Part shown: positions 7,713 to 15,766 of the stretch, one piece after another
Position numbering within the stretch: the first letter of the stretch is position 1
How the letters are laid out: each line of letters begins with the position of its first letter
Assembly (NCBI GenBank): GCA_031414805.1
Contig: JANOQJ010000073.1
Location: 1-64,000, forward strand
Direction: 5' to 3'
Source of the DNA: JAAFIW01 sp031414805
Lineage (GTDB): Bacteria > Pseudomonadota > Gammaproteobacteria > Burkholderiales > Burkholderiaceae_C
DNA length: 64,000 nucleotides
Made by a program: the position numbers and the translations under genes
Notes under the pieces: generated by a model
What the model was told of the DNA's origin: nothing
Database searches by the model: none
Seen by the model: the letters and a program-made list of their open reading frames with translations, nothing else

Positions 7713-9323
7713 TCACGCCTTCACCAACTGCCGATAGTCCGGCTCCAGGTGAAACCAGTACGTGTAGCCCGAAATGTTGTTCTGCATGGCCACGTCCTGC
7801 GTGGGTTGCACCAGCGGAATGCGGGGCACCTCGTCAAACGCCAGCTTCACCATGTCTTTGACCATGCCGTCGTACAGCGGCTTGCTCTCGGCAAATCGCG
7901 CGTTGGTGATCAGCTTGTCCATCACCGGGTTTTGGTAGCTCATGGTGTTGAACACGGCGTTTTGCCCGTGGTAGCACCAGAAGAAAAAGTACTCGGGGTA
8001 GTTCAACCAGCCGCCAAAGCGGTTGATGACCATGGGCATGTCCTTTTTCAGCAGCGCAGCGCGCCAGTTGGCACCAGGCACTTTGTTGATGGTCAGCTTG
8101 ATGCCGATTTGCGCCAGCGCCTCCTGAAACAGGATGGCGGTGGGTTCACTCACGGTGGCCGAGCCGAGGTCAAAACTCAGCGTGGTTTCAATCGGGCCGA
8201 CACCCGATTCGGCCATCAATTGCTTGGCTTTGGCCAGGTCGGTCTTGTAGCCATGGGGCTGCGGCCATACGGGGGTTTTAACGTCGCCGCCGCCCGACTG
8301 CTTGGTGCCGCGCTGGTAGAAGGCCGACTCATACATCTTGTCGTAAGGCAAGGCCCAGGCCACAGCCTGGCGCACTTTCACGTTGTTGAACGGGGCTTTG
8401 GATGTGTTCATGCCCAGATAAAACAGCGCGTTTTCAATGGGCAGGCTGACCACTTTCACCTTGCCCTTGTCGCCCGAAAAATCTGCAAAGTCTTTGGGCG
8501 GCAAGCTGTAAGTGATGTCGATGTCGCCCTTTTGCAGCAAGGCACGGCGGTTGCCCGCGGAGGGCACGTCGCGCTGGATGATGCGTTTGATCTTGGGCAG
8601 CGGGCCACTCTTCCAGTCGTCAAACCGCTCATAAACAATCTCTTGCCCCGGCTTCCAGCTGGCCACTTTGTAGGCACCGCCGCCGGCCTCGTTGGTCTTG
8701 AGCCAGTCGGCGGCCCAGGGGTCTTTTTCGGTGGCGTTTTTCTTGGCCAGCGTGGAGTTGTAGATGGAGGCTACCGGCACCGCCATGTCGGGCATGGACA
8801 GCTTGTCTTTGCGGATGAACTTCACGTAGAAGGTGTGCGCGTCCACCGCCTTGAATTGGGCCGGGTCTTCCAGCGAACCAGCTTTCATCTGGAAGGTGGG
8901 AAAACCGCCCATGGCCAGCGCCCGGTCGTAGCTCCATTTCACGTCGTTGGCGGTGACCGGTGTGCCGTCATGAAACTTGGCGTCTTTGCGCAGGTTGAAG
9001 GTCACGCCCATGCCATCAGCGTCCATCTTCCAGCTGCTGGCCAGCTCGGGCTCCAGCTTGGTGAAGTCATATTGCATGTTGCCGTCAGGCGTCTTTTTAC
9101 GGCCGTACGTCATCAGGCGGTCATAGGCATTCCAGGCCACGCTGTAGCTGGGCCGGTTGGCCCCCAGGCCATGAATGTCCAGCATGTTGGGGCCCAGCTC
9201 GTTGGCCGCCAGCAGGGTGTCTTTTTTATCTTGCGCATGGGCCTGGGTGGTAGCTAGCGCGCCCGCTGCAACCGGCGTGAGGCTGGCGGCTTTGAGCAGT
9301 GAACGGCGGTTGATTGAAGGCAT
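7713..9323 (-). CDS. ABC transporter solute-binding protein, family 5
   Basis: A 536-residue periplasmic binding protein of the dipeptide/oligopeptide/nickel class (family 5). The start at 9323 is chosen because AGGAG lies eight bases ahead and the protein then begins with a leader containing twin arginines (NRRSLLKAASLTPVAAGALA, cut near THAQAHAQ-like AHAQ). The long reading frame upstream of this ATG lacks a leader. Body motifs include YDRLMTYGR and LEPELASSWKMDADGMGVTF. No family-5 permease or ATPase genes lie nearby; the neighbouring transporter genes are of another class. It is therefore an orphan binding protein or uses transport components encoded elsewhere. It sits 22 bp behind atzF. 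Confidence 0.85.
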   Translation of the reverse strand: MPSINRRSLLKAASLTPVAAGALATTQAHAQDKKDTLLAANELGPNMLDIHGLGANRPSYSVAWNAYDRLMTYGRKKTPDGNMQYDFTKLEPELASSWKMDADGMGVTFNLRKDAKFHDGTPVTANDVKWSYDRALAMGGFPTFQMKAGSLEDPAQFKAVDAHTFYVKFIRKDKLSMPDMAVPVASIYNSTLAKKNATEKDPWAADWLKTNEAGGGAYKVASWKPGQEIVYERFDDWKSGPLPKIKRIIQRDVPSAGNRRALLQKGDIDITYSLPPKDFADFSGDKGKVKVVSLPIENALFYLGMNTSKAPFNNVKVRQAVAWALPYDKMYESAFYQRGTKQSGGGDVKTPVWPQPHGYKTDLAKAKQLMAESGVGPIETTLSFDLGSATVSEPTAILFQEALAQIGIKLTINKVPGANWRAALLKKDMPMVINRFGGWLNYPEYFFFWCYHGQNAVFNTMSYQNPVMDKLITNARFAESKPLYDGMVKDMVKLAFDEVPRIPLVQPTQDVAMQNNISGYTYWFHLEPDYRQLVKA

Positions 9324-9345
9324 TGAAATTCTCCTGAAGGAATGG

Positions 9346-11061
9346 TTAAGGTTTGCCAGATGCGATAAATGCGCGCCAACCGCCGAAGTGCGAGATGTCT
9401 TGCGCACCTTGGGTGGCCCATGCCTCGCACAGAAAGCCTTGCACCGCGCTGCCGTCGGAAAGGGTCAGCGTGCCAATGCCCAGCGGCGCAGGAATGAGTG
9501 CAACAAACGAGCCATAAGCTGCCACCGGCATGTCCCACAGCTCCAGCGCAATGCAGGCCCCGGTGCCGGGGGTCACGCGCAGCAGGCCGGGCTTGGGCGG
9601 TGTGGCGCCGGGCAGGGCAAAAAGGCGGTAGTCGGGTGCGGTTTCGGCCTGTGCAAACAACCACGCGCCGCGCTCGGTGAGCTGGCTGTTCAGCGGCATG
9701 CCGGAGAGGTGAGCGCCGACCACGGCGATACGAATGGTTTTCGTAGGCTGGATGCCTGGAATGGCTTGCATGGCTGGCAGGGGCTGGCCCGTCGCGCCCA
9801 GCGTCAAGCCCGTGGCGTGGTGGTAGCGCTGGCCCAGCTCGGCCAGTTGCCAGTCGCTGCCGCAGGGACCAATCAGGGTGATGCCAAACGGCAAGCCGTC
9901 GGCGCGCAGGCTGCTGGGTACGCTGAGCGCCGCGTAGTCGAGCAAATTCACAAAGTTGGTGTAAGCCCCCAGGTTGCGGTTCAGCGCCACCGGGTTTGCT
10001 TGCATGTCTGCAATCGTGTAGTGCGTGGGCGCGGTGGGCACCAGCAGCAGGTCTATGCCCTGAGGCGCCGGCGACCACATCCGGGCAGCCTGCTGGCCCA
10101 GGGCTTTGAGCGCGGTTTGCGCTTCAAACAAATCCACCGCGCTGTACTGGCGACCGCTGGCAATGATGGTGCGCACCGGCTCGATGACCTCGTTCTCGTG
10201 CGCATCAAAAAACCCGCGAATCGCCTGGTAGCGCTCGGCCACCAGCGCGCTTTCATAGAGCAGCGTGGCCGCATCGGCCAGGGGCTGCCAGGGGACGGTG
10301 ACGGGTGTGCCGCCGAGGACTTGCAGCCGTGCGGTGGCGTCTTGAAATGCCGCCTGCGCCTGCGCGTCGCCAAAGAATTCCAGCGTGTCGGGTACGCCGA
10401 ACCTGAAGGTGTTGAAGGCCTGTGTCGTCAGTTGGAGGTCGCGTGAATACGGGTCTTGCGCGTCGTAACCCATCGCCACCTGCAGCACTTGTGCCGCCAT
10501 GCCCACCGTGCGCGCAAAGATCGAGACGCAATCCACACTCTGCGCCGCAGGCACCACGCCCCGCGCGCTGATGAGCCCTTTGGATGGCTTGAGCCCTACG
10601 ATGTTGTTCAACCCCGCGGGCACCCGGCCCGAGCCAGCGGTATCGGTACCCAGCGAAAAATCCACCTGCCCCGTCGCCACCACATAAGCCGACCCGGCGC
10701 TTGAGCCGCCCGATACATAAGCCGGGTTGATCGCGTTGGGTACCGCACCGTAGGGCGAGCGCGTGCCGTTCAAGCCGCAGGCAAATTGGTCGAGATTGGT
10801 TTTTCCCACCAGCGATGCACCGGCTGCGAGCAATTGGTGCACCACGGTGGCGTGTGCAGTGGGCTGGTAGGCGAACGCCGGGCATGCAGCCGTGGTGGGC
10901 AGGCCCAGCGTGTCGATATTGTCTTTGGCGGCGAATGTCAGCCCCGCCAGACAGCCGTCGGACGTCGTCAGCAAAGGCGAATCAAAACGCGAAATCCAGG
11001 CCTGTGAAGCCTGGGTGTCTGCGTCGGCTGTGTGATGAGGACTTTGTGCGGCGTGCACCAT
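9346..11061 (-). CDS. atzF: Allophanate hydrolase
   Basis: A 571-residue two-domain amidase-signature enzyme that converts allophanate to ammonia and carbon dioxide, the step after biuret hydrolase. The Ser-Ser-Lys triad is visible as Lys46 (LTFAAKDNID), Ser120 (YVSGGSSAGSA) and Ser144 (GTDTAGSGRVPAG). The 24-residue spacing of the two serines equals that of Pseudomonas AtzF. The C-terminal 160 residues (from IRIAVVGAHLSGMPLN) form the AtzF-type second domain that handles the N-carboxyurea intermediate. It heads the minus-strand cluster with biuH, formamidase and a transporter. The urea amidolyase type can be excluded because no biotin carboxylase domain is present. Confidence 0.93.
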   Translation of the reverse strand: MVHAAQSPHHTADADTQASQAWISRFDSPLLTTSDGCLAGLTFAAKDNIDTLGLPTTAACPAFAYQPTAHATVVHQLLAAGASLVGKTNLDQFACGLNGTRSPYGAVPNAINPAYVSGGSSAGSAYVVATGQVDFSLGTDTAGSGRVPAGLNNIVGLKPSKGLISARGVVPAAQSVDCVSIFARTVGMAAQVLQVAMGYDAQDPYSRDLQLTTQAFNTFRFGVPDTLEFFGDAQAQAAFQDATARLQVLGGTPVTVPWQPLADAATLLYESALVAERYQAIRGFFDAHENEVIEPVRTIIASGRQYSAVDLFEAQTALKALGQQAARMWSPAPQGIDLLLVPTAPTHYTIADMQANPVALNRNLGAYTNFVNLLDYAALSVPSSLRADGLPFGITLIGPCGSDWQLAELGQRYHHATGLTLGATGQPLPAMQAIPGIQPTKTIRIAVVGAHLSGMPLNSQLTERGAWLFAQAETAPDYRLFALPGATPPKPGLLRVTPGTGACIALELWDMPVAAYGSFVALIPAPLGIGTLTLSDGSAVQGFLCEAWATQGAQDISHFGGWRAFIASGKP

Positions 11062-11581
11062 TTTTGAGCATCCAAACTTGTATTCAAGAATAGATGCAAG
11101 GGGTGTGCCAGGCGTAAAAACTGACGACCATTTAGCCGGTTTAGAGCCAAAACGCTCAGTAGCCCTTGTAAATACTGCTCAAGCAGCTATTAATATAATA
11201 GCATTTGTATTTCTTTCCATCTGGTGCGCGCGTGGTTGCCGCGTCGTCCACAGGTAGGGATGCGGCAGTTTGTAGCCAGCCACCGACGTTCTAAAAAGCC
11301 GATCAGGTATTCGTCGGTCACTGCCCTGGAGATACAGCACCAGTCCGGCACATTTGGCGACTGTGGCCTATCCCGAAGCATTGGCGTTGTTGCCGTAACA
11401 GAACCAAGCAATAAATCAGCGCTTCAATATTCGCAAAGCCTTCACCTGAGAAGACTTGTAAAGCCATCGCAACGGGCTTGCTTTTAGGGCGTTCGTTTTT
11501 CGGATACTGTGAGCGTAGGCGCACTCTGGTCAAACAAATCCACTTATGCAGTCTGCTGCCTTTTAGAAAGACACGTGACCC
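11062..11581. other. Intergenic region with a repeat and a possible gene remnant
   Basis: 520 bp between divergent atzF and the OLD-like ATPase. It holds one dispersed repeat copy at its left end. On the minus strand, two short open pieces in different frames (11533-11318 with KNERPKSKPVAMALQVFSGE, and 11340-11190 with EYLIGFLERRWLATNCRIP) could be a frameshifted remnant. I do not recognise it. Confidence 0.35.
11155..11206 (-). repeat. Dispersed repeat, copy 4
   Basis: Minus-strand copy reading AGCCCTTGTAAATACTGCTC then AAGCAGCTATTA on the plus strand, between atzF and the OLD-like gene. Confidence 0.85.
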
Positions 11582-13345
11582 ATGATCGACAAGTTAACAC
11601 TGCATAACTTTAAAAGTATTGGCACCCAGTCATATGACTTCACTGACTTTGATCTTCTGGTGGGTCGCAACAACAGCGGCAAAAGCACTGTGTTGCAGGC
11701 ACTGGCGATCTGGCAGTTTTGTGTAGATGAATTCCATCGAACCAAGCGCAGTGGCTCCACCGGCATTCAAATTGTGTTGCCCAACTTCACCGCCCTGCCA
11801 GTGCCGGAGTTCAACTTACTCTGGAAGGACAGAACAGATCGCTTTTATCCGACCGAGAACGGTAGCAAAAAGCAAAAATTTATCCTGATTGAGATTACGG
11901 TGCAATGGCGTGACCCGGCAAACGTGCCCCGTGTATTAGGCGTGGAGTTGCGTTATCACTCGCCGCAAACCATCTATGCCACCCCCGTTGGGGGCTGGGC
12001 GGCGTTTCGTGAGTGCGACAAGACGGGCCACCTACCCCGCATTGCTTTTGTGCCGCCTTTCTCTGGTTTGGAGCCCAGCGAAAAGTGGCTGGATGTGGCG
12101 CCCACACGTCAGCAAGTAGGCAAAGGGCAACCGGGCAGCGTGCTGCGCAACTTGTTGTTACGTGTGTGCCCAACGCCGCCGTGGGACGCGCTCGGCAAAG
12201 TTTCTAAGGGTTATGCGGTGCCCGATGACTGGGCAGAGTTGGCCAGCGTTGTTCAACGCTGGTTTACTGTTGAACTGCTGCCACCGCAATATGACTCAGC
12301 AAAGGACGTACATATTAGTGTTGAGTACAAGCAGAACGGAAAAACCTACGACCTGATTTCAGGGGGCAGTGGCTTTCACCAGACCATGACACTGCTGGCG
12401 TTTCTGTACGGCTACCAGCCCACCACTATCCTGCTGGACGAGCCTGATGCGCACTTGCATGTCAATTTGCAACGCGAAATCCTGGACTACTTTAAGAAAA
12501 AATCGTATGAAAAGGGTGTGCAGTTTCTGATCGCTACGCACGCAGAAGAGTTTATTAAAGGTGTGGACGCGCATCAGATTTTGTCCTTGCTCCAGCAACA
12601 GAAGCCCAAGCGTATTGAGTCCGCACCCCAGGTGCTGCGCGCAATGGCCGAGGTGTCCAATGAAGAGATCACCCGATTGATGGGTTCTCCCTACATCGTG
12701 TATGTGGAAGGCGAGACTGACGAGCGCATTCTTCGCGCTTGGGCCCAGCAGTGCGCAGCTTTACCCGTAATGGACAAAATCGTTTTCAAGATCATGGGCG
12801 GCGGCAACAAGCAGGATATGAAGAGACTTGCAGATGAGCACTTTGAGGCGCTCGCTCAAATCGTTCCTAATGTGAAGCGCTTGATGCTGTTTGACTACGA
12901 CAGCGAAGACGAGGCATTTCATCCAAAGTCAAACAACCCGGCGCTGGCCGAGTGGCGCAGGAAAAACATTGAAAACTACCTGTTGGTCGCCCCTGCATGG
13001 AAGCGTGCTGCGCTGCAGGCTCTGCAACAGCCGCCAGATCTGTTTGCCCAACCTGTCTTGCAAGCCATCGACCAGTTTTTTGCAGATGAAAACCTGACCC
13101 TGCCAGCCAGTAAGACTTGGCGAAACGTATCTGCCAACATCTTTCAGGAAGTTGATGGCAAGCGAATTCTCTTTAAAAACAATGCATCACTTTTTCATAT
13201 CCTGCGGGAAGGCGTGCCAACTGTAGAAGTGCTTCGCGACCGGGTGGCAGCAGCCATGGCTACAGACGAAATTCATGAAGACGTGCACGAGTTTTTCGGC
13301 AAACTCATAGCGTTGGTCGGAAACACCCACCACGCGACTGTTTGA
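11582..13345 (+). CDS. Stand-alone AAA ATPase with TOPRIM domain, OLD-like
   Basis: A 587-residue protein. Residues 1-45 carry the SMC/RecF-like start IDKLTLHNFKSIG and Walker A GRNNSGKST. Around residue 260 come the signature-like ISGGSGFHQTM and Walker B TTILLDEPDAHLH, then FLIATHAEEFI. The C-terminal half has TOPRIM-type acidic motifs, YVEGETDERIL and LMLFDYDSEDE. This order matches OLD-family nuclease/ATPases, several of which act in phage defence. No partner gene (UvrD-like helicase, reverse transcriptase) is adjacent, so it would be a stand-alone class-1-like protein. Flanking DNA looks less GC-rich than neighbours and contains debris, which suggests transfer. The antiviral role is inference only. 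Confidence 0.75.
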   Translation: MIDKLTLHNFKSIGTQSYDFTDFDLLVGRNNSGKSTVLQALAIWQFCVDEFHRTKRSGSTGIQIVLPNFTALPVPEFNLLWKDRTDRFYPTENGSKKQKFILIEITVQWRDPANVPRVLGVELRYHSPQTIYATPVGGWAAFRECDKTGHLPRIAFVPPFSGLEPSEKWLDVAPTRQQVGKGQPGSVLRNLLLRVCPTPPWDALGKVSKGYAVPDDWAELASVVQRWFTVELLPPQYDSAKDVHISVEYKQNGKTYDLISGGSGFHQTMTLLAFLYGYQPTTILLDEPDAHLHVNLQREILDYFKKKSYEKGVQFLIATHAEEFIKGVDAHQILSLLQQQKPKRIESAPQVLRAMAEVSNEEITRLMGSPYIVYVEGETDERILRAWAQQCAALPVMDKIVFKIMGGGNKQDMKRLADEHFEALAQIVPNVKRLMLFDYDSEDEAFHPKSNNPALAEWRRKNIENYLLVAPAWKRAALQALQQPPDLFAQPVLQAIDQFFADENLTLPASKTWRNVSANIFQEVDGKRILFKNNASLFHILREGVPTVEVLRDRVAAAMATDEIHEDVHEFFGKLIALVGNTHHATV

Positions 13346-13405
13346 CACAACGGGGCTGAGGCACAAGCAGGTACTGAACGGACCCGCTCTTGATAACTCA
13401 AGTCT

Positions 13406-15598
13406 TCAACCCGCCTTCACCCGCAACCGCCAAGCATGCAACAGAGGCTCCGTGTACCCACTGGGCTGCTCTAGCCCCTTGAACACCAGATCACAAGCCG
13501 CCTTGTACGCCATCGACGTATCAAAGTGCCCGGCCATTGGCTGGTACAGGGCGTCGCCCGCGTTCTGGCCGTCGACCACGGCGGCCATGCGCTCGAAGGT
13601 TTCGCGTACCTGGGCTTGGGTTACCACGCCGTGTAGCAACCAGTTGGCGATGTGCTGGCTGGAAATGCGCAGGGTGGCGCGGTCTTCCATCAGGGCGACG
13701 TTGTGGATGTCGGGCACTTTGCTGCAGCCCACGCCCTGGTCGATCCAGCGCACCACGTAGCCCAGGATGCCCTGGGCGTTGTTGTCCAGCTCTTGCTGTT
13801 TGTCGGCGGCAGACCAGTTGGGCGTGGCGGTGACGGGGATTTGCAGCAGGGCATTCAGGATGGCGTCGTGCTGGCCGTCGGCGTCGATTTTTTCCAGCTC
13901 CTTTTGCACCGCAAACACGTCCACTTGGTGGTAGTGCAGCGCGTGCAGCGTGGCGGCGGTGGGGCTGGGTACCCAGGCGGTGTTGGCGCCGGCTTTGGGG
14001 TGGTTGACTTTTTGCTCCAGCATCGCGGCCATCAGGTCGGGCATGGCCCACATGCCTTTGCCGATTTGGGCTTTGCCGCGCAGGCCGCAGCCCAGGCCCA
14101 CCAGCACGTTGTTTTTCTCGTAGGCGGCAATCCAGGCGGCGCTTTTCATGTCGCCTTTGCGGATCATCGGGCCGGCCTGCATGGCGGTGTGCATTTCGTC
14201 GCCGGTGCGGTCTAAAAAGCCGGTGTTGATGAAGGCCACACGGCTGGCGGCGGCGCCAATGCAGGCTTTCAGGTTGGCGCTGGTTCGGCGCTCTTCGTCC
14301 ATGATGCCCAGCTTGACGGTGCTGTCGGGCAGGCCCAGCAACTTTTCCACGCGGCCAAACAGCTCAGCGGCAAATGCCACTTCAGCGGGGCCGTGCATTT
14401 TGGGTTTGACGATGTAGACGCTGCCGGTGCGGCTGTTTTTGATGCCGTTCTGGTTTTTGCCTTGCAGGTCGTGCAGCGCAATCGTGGTGGTGACCACGGC
14501 GTCCATGATGCCTTCGGGAATCTCTTTCCCGTCTGCCCACAAGATGGCGGGGTTGGTCATCAAGTGGCCCACATTGCGCAAGAACATCAGCGAGCGGCCG
14601 TGCAGGGTGACGGGTTTACCGTCGGCTCCGGTGTAGGCGCGATCCGGGTTCAGGCCACGGGTGAAGGTTTTGCCGCCCTTGCTCAGTTCTTCGGTCAACG
14701 TGCCTTGCAGAATGCCCAGCCAGTTGCTGTAAGCCAGCACCTTGTCTTGCGCGTCGACTACGGCCACCGAGTCTTCCAGGTCGAGGATGGTGGACAGGGC
14801 CGATTCGAGCACCAGGTCGCTCACGCCAGCGGGATCGGTCTTGCCGATGGCGGTGGCGCGATTGATCTGGATGTCGATGTGGTTGCCGTTGTTTTTCAGC
14901 AGGATGGACGTGGGCGCTGTGGCATCGCCCTGGTAGCCGATGAACTGCGCGGGGTCGTTCAAACTGGACGAGGCGCTAGCACCCATGCCAACCACCAGGC
15001 AACCATCCTGCACGGTGTAGCCGGTGGCATCGGCGTGCGACCCATTGGCCAGCGGGGCCGCTTGGTCCAGGAAGTTGCGGGCAAACGCAATCACTTTGGC
15101 ACCGCGCACCGGGTTGTAGCCCTTGCCTTTTTCTGCGCCATCCGCCTCGGAAATCGCGTCTGTGCCATACAGCGCGTCGTACAGCGAACCCCAGCGGGCG
15201 TTGGCGGCGTTCAGCGCGTAACGGGCGTTCAGGATGGGCACCACCAGTTGCGGACCGGCTTGCAGGGCCAGCTCGGCATCCACGTTTTTTGTCGTGGCTT
15301 GGGCGCTGGCCGGTTGGGGCACCAGGTAGCCAATTTTTTTCAGGAAGGCGCGGTAGGCAGGCATATCGCTGATGGCTCCCGGGTTGGCCTTGTGCCAGGT
15401 GTCCAGCTCGGTTTGCAGGCGGTCACGCTCAGCCAGTAAGGCGGCATTTTTCGGGGCCAGATCGGTCACGATGGCATCAAAACCCAGCCAGAACGCAGCG
15501 GGTGTGATGCCCGTGCCGGGGAGCACGCGCTCGTTGATGAAGGTGTGCAATTCGGTGGCAACTTGCAGGCTGTGAACGGTGGTGCGGGGTGCAGTCAT
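13406..15598 (-). CDS. glcB: Malate synthase G
   Basis: A 730-residue enzyme of the usual malate synthase G length that joins glyoxylate and acetyl-CoA to malate in the cytosol. Recognisable blocks include GYQGDATAPTSILLKNNGNH, LESALSTILDLEDSVAVVDA, RSLMFLRNVGHLM, MHGPAEVAFAAELF, LGIMDEERRTSANLKACI and FINTGFLDRTGDEMHT, with MWAMPDLMAAML. It works in glyoxylate/glycolate use, which agrees with the glycerate kinase at the left end of the window, although the two are not adjacent. It is monocistronic here, with its own spacer. Confidence 0.97.
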   Translation of the reverse strand: MTAPRTTVHSLQVATELHTFINERVLPGTGITPAAFWLGFDAIVTDLAPKNAALLAERDRLQTELDTWHKANPGAISDMPAYRAFLKKIGYLVPQPASAQATTKNVDAELALQAGPQLVVPILNARYALNAANARWGSLYDALYGTDAISEADGAEKGKGYNPVRGAKVIAFARNFLDQAAPLANGSHADATGYTVQDGCLVVGMGASASSSLNDPAQFIGYQGDATAPTSILLKNNGNHIDIQINRATAIGKTDPAGVSDLVLESALSTILDLEDSVAVVDAQDKVLAYSNWLGILQGTLTEELSKGGKTFTRGLNPDRAYTGADGKPVTLHGRSLMFLRNVGHLMTNPAILWADGKEIPEGIMDAVVTTTIALHDLQGKNQNGIKNSRTGSVYIVKPKMHGPAEVAFAAELFGRVEKLLGLPDSTVKLGIMDEERRTSANLKACIGAAASRVAFINTGFLDRTGDEMHTAMQAGPMIRKGDMKSAAWIAAYEKNNVLVGLGCGLRGKAQIGKGMWAMPDLMAAMLEQKVNHPKAGANTAWVPSPTAATLHALHYHQVDVFAVQKELEKIDADGQHDAILNALLQIPVTATPNWSAADKQQELDNNAQGILGYVVRWIDQGVGCSKVPDIHNVALMEDRATLRISSQHIANWLLHGVVTQAQVRETFERMAAVVDGQNAGDALYQPMAGHFDTSMAYKAACDLVFKGLEQPSGYTEPLLHAWRLRVKAG

Positions 15599-15766
15599 GG
15601 GATTTTCGGTTCTGAAAAAACGGGATGGGTTACAGGGTTGACTTTATGGGATGCGGCCGCTCGCGTTTTTGAAGCGCTAATTTGCTATCTAATAAGTAGC
15701 TGCCTGAGCAATTTTGACAAGGGCTGATGGCACTTTTGGCGCCAATTCCCACTTCTGTAAGCGGCC
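15599..15766. other. Intergenic between glcB and kup
   Basis: 168 bp holding one dispersed repeat copy and presumably the glcB promoter. No terminator with a T-tract is evident after kup. Confidence 0.5.
15686..15745 (+). repeat. Dispersed repeat, copy 5
   Basis: Copy with one core change (TAGCTGCCTGAGCA) followed by AAGGGCTGATGGCACTTTTG. Confidence 0.8.

Noticed and set aside
7119..9257. Long plus-strand open frame of 712 codons opposite the family-5 binding protein
   Set aside because: It is antisense to a gene with clear homology, a leader and a ribosome site; its composition (His/Val/Gly-rich) is typical of a high-GC shadow frame.
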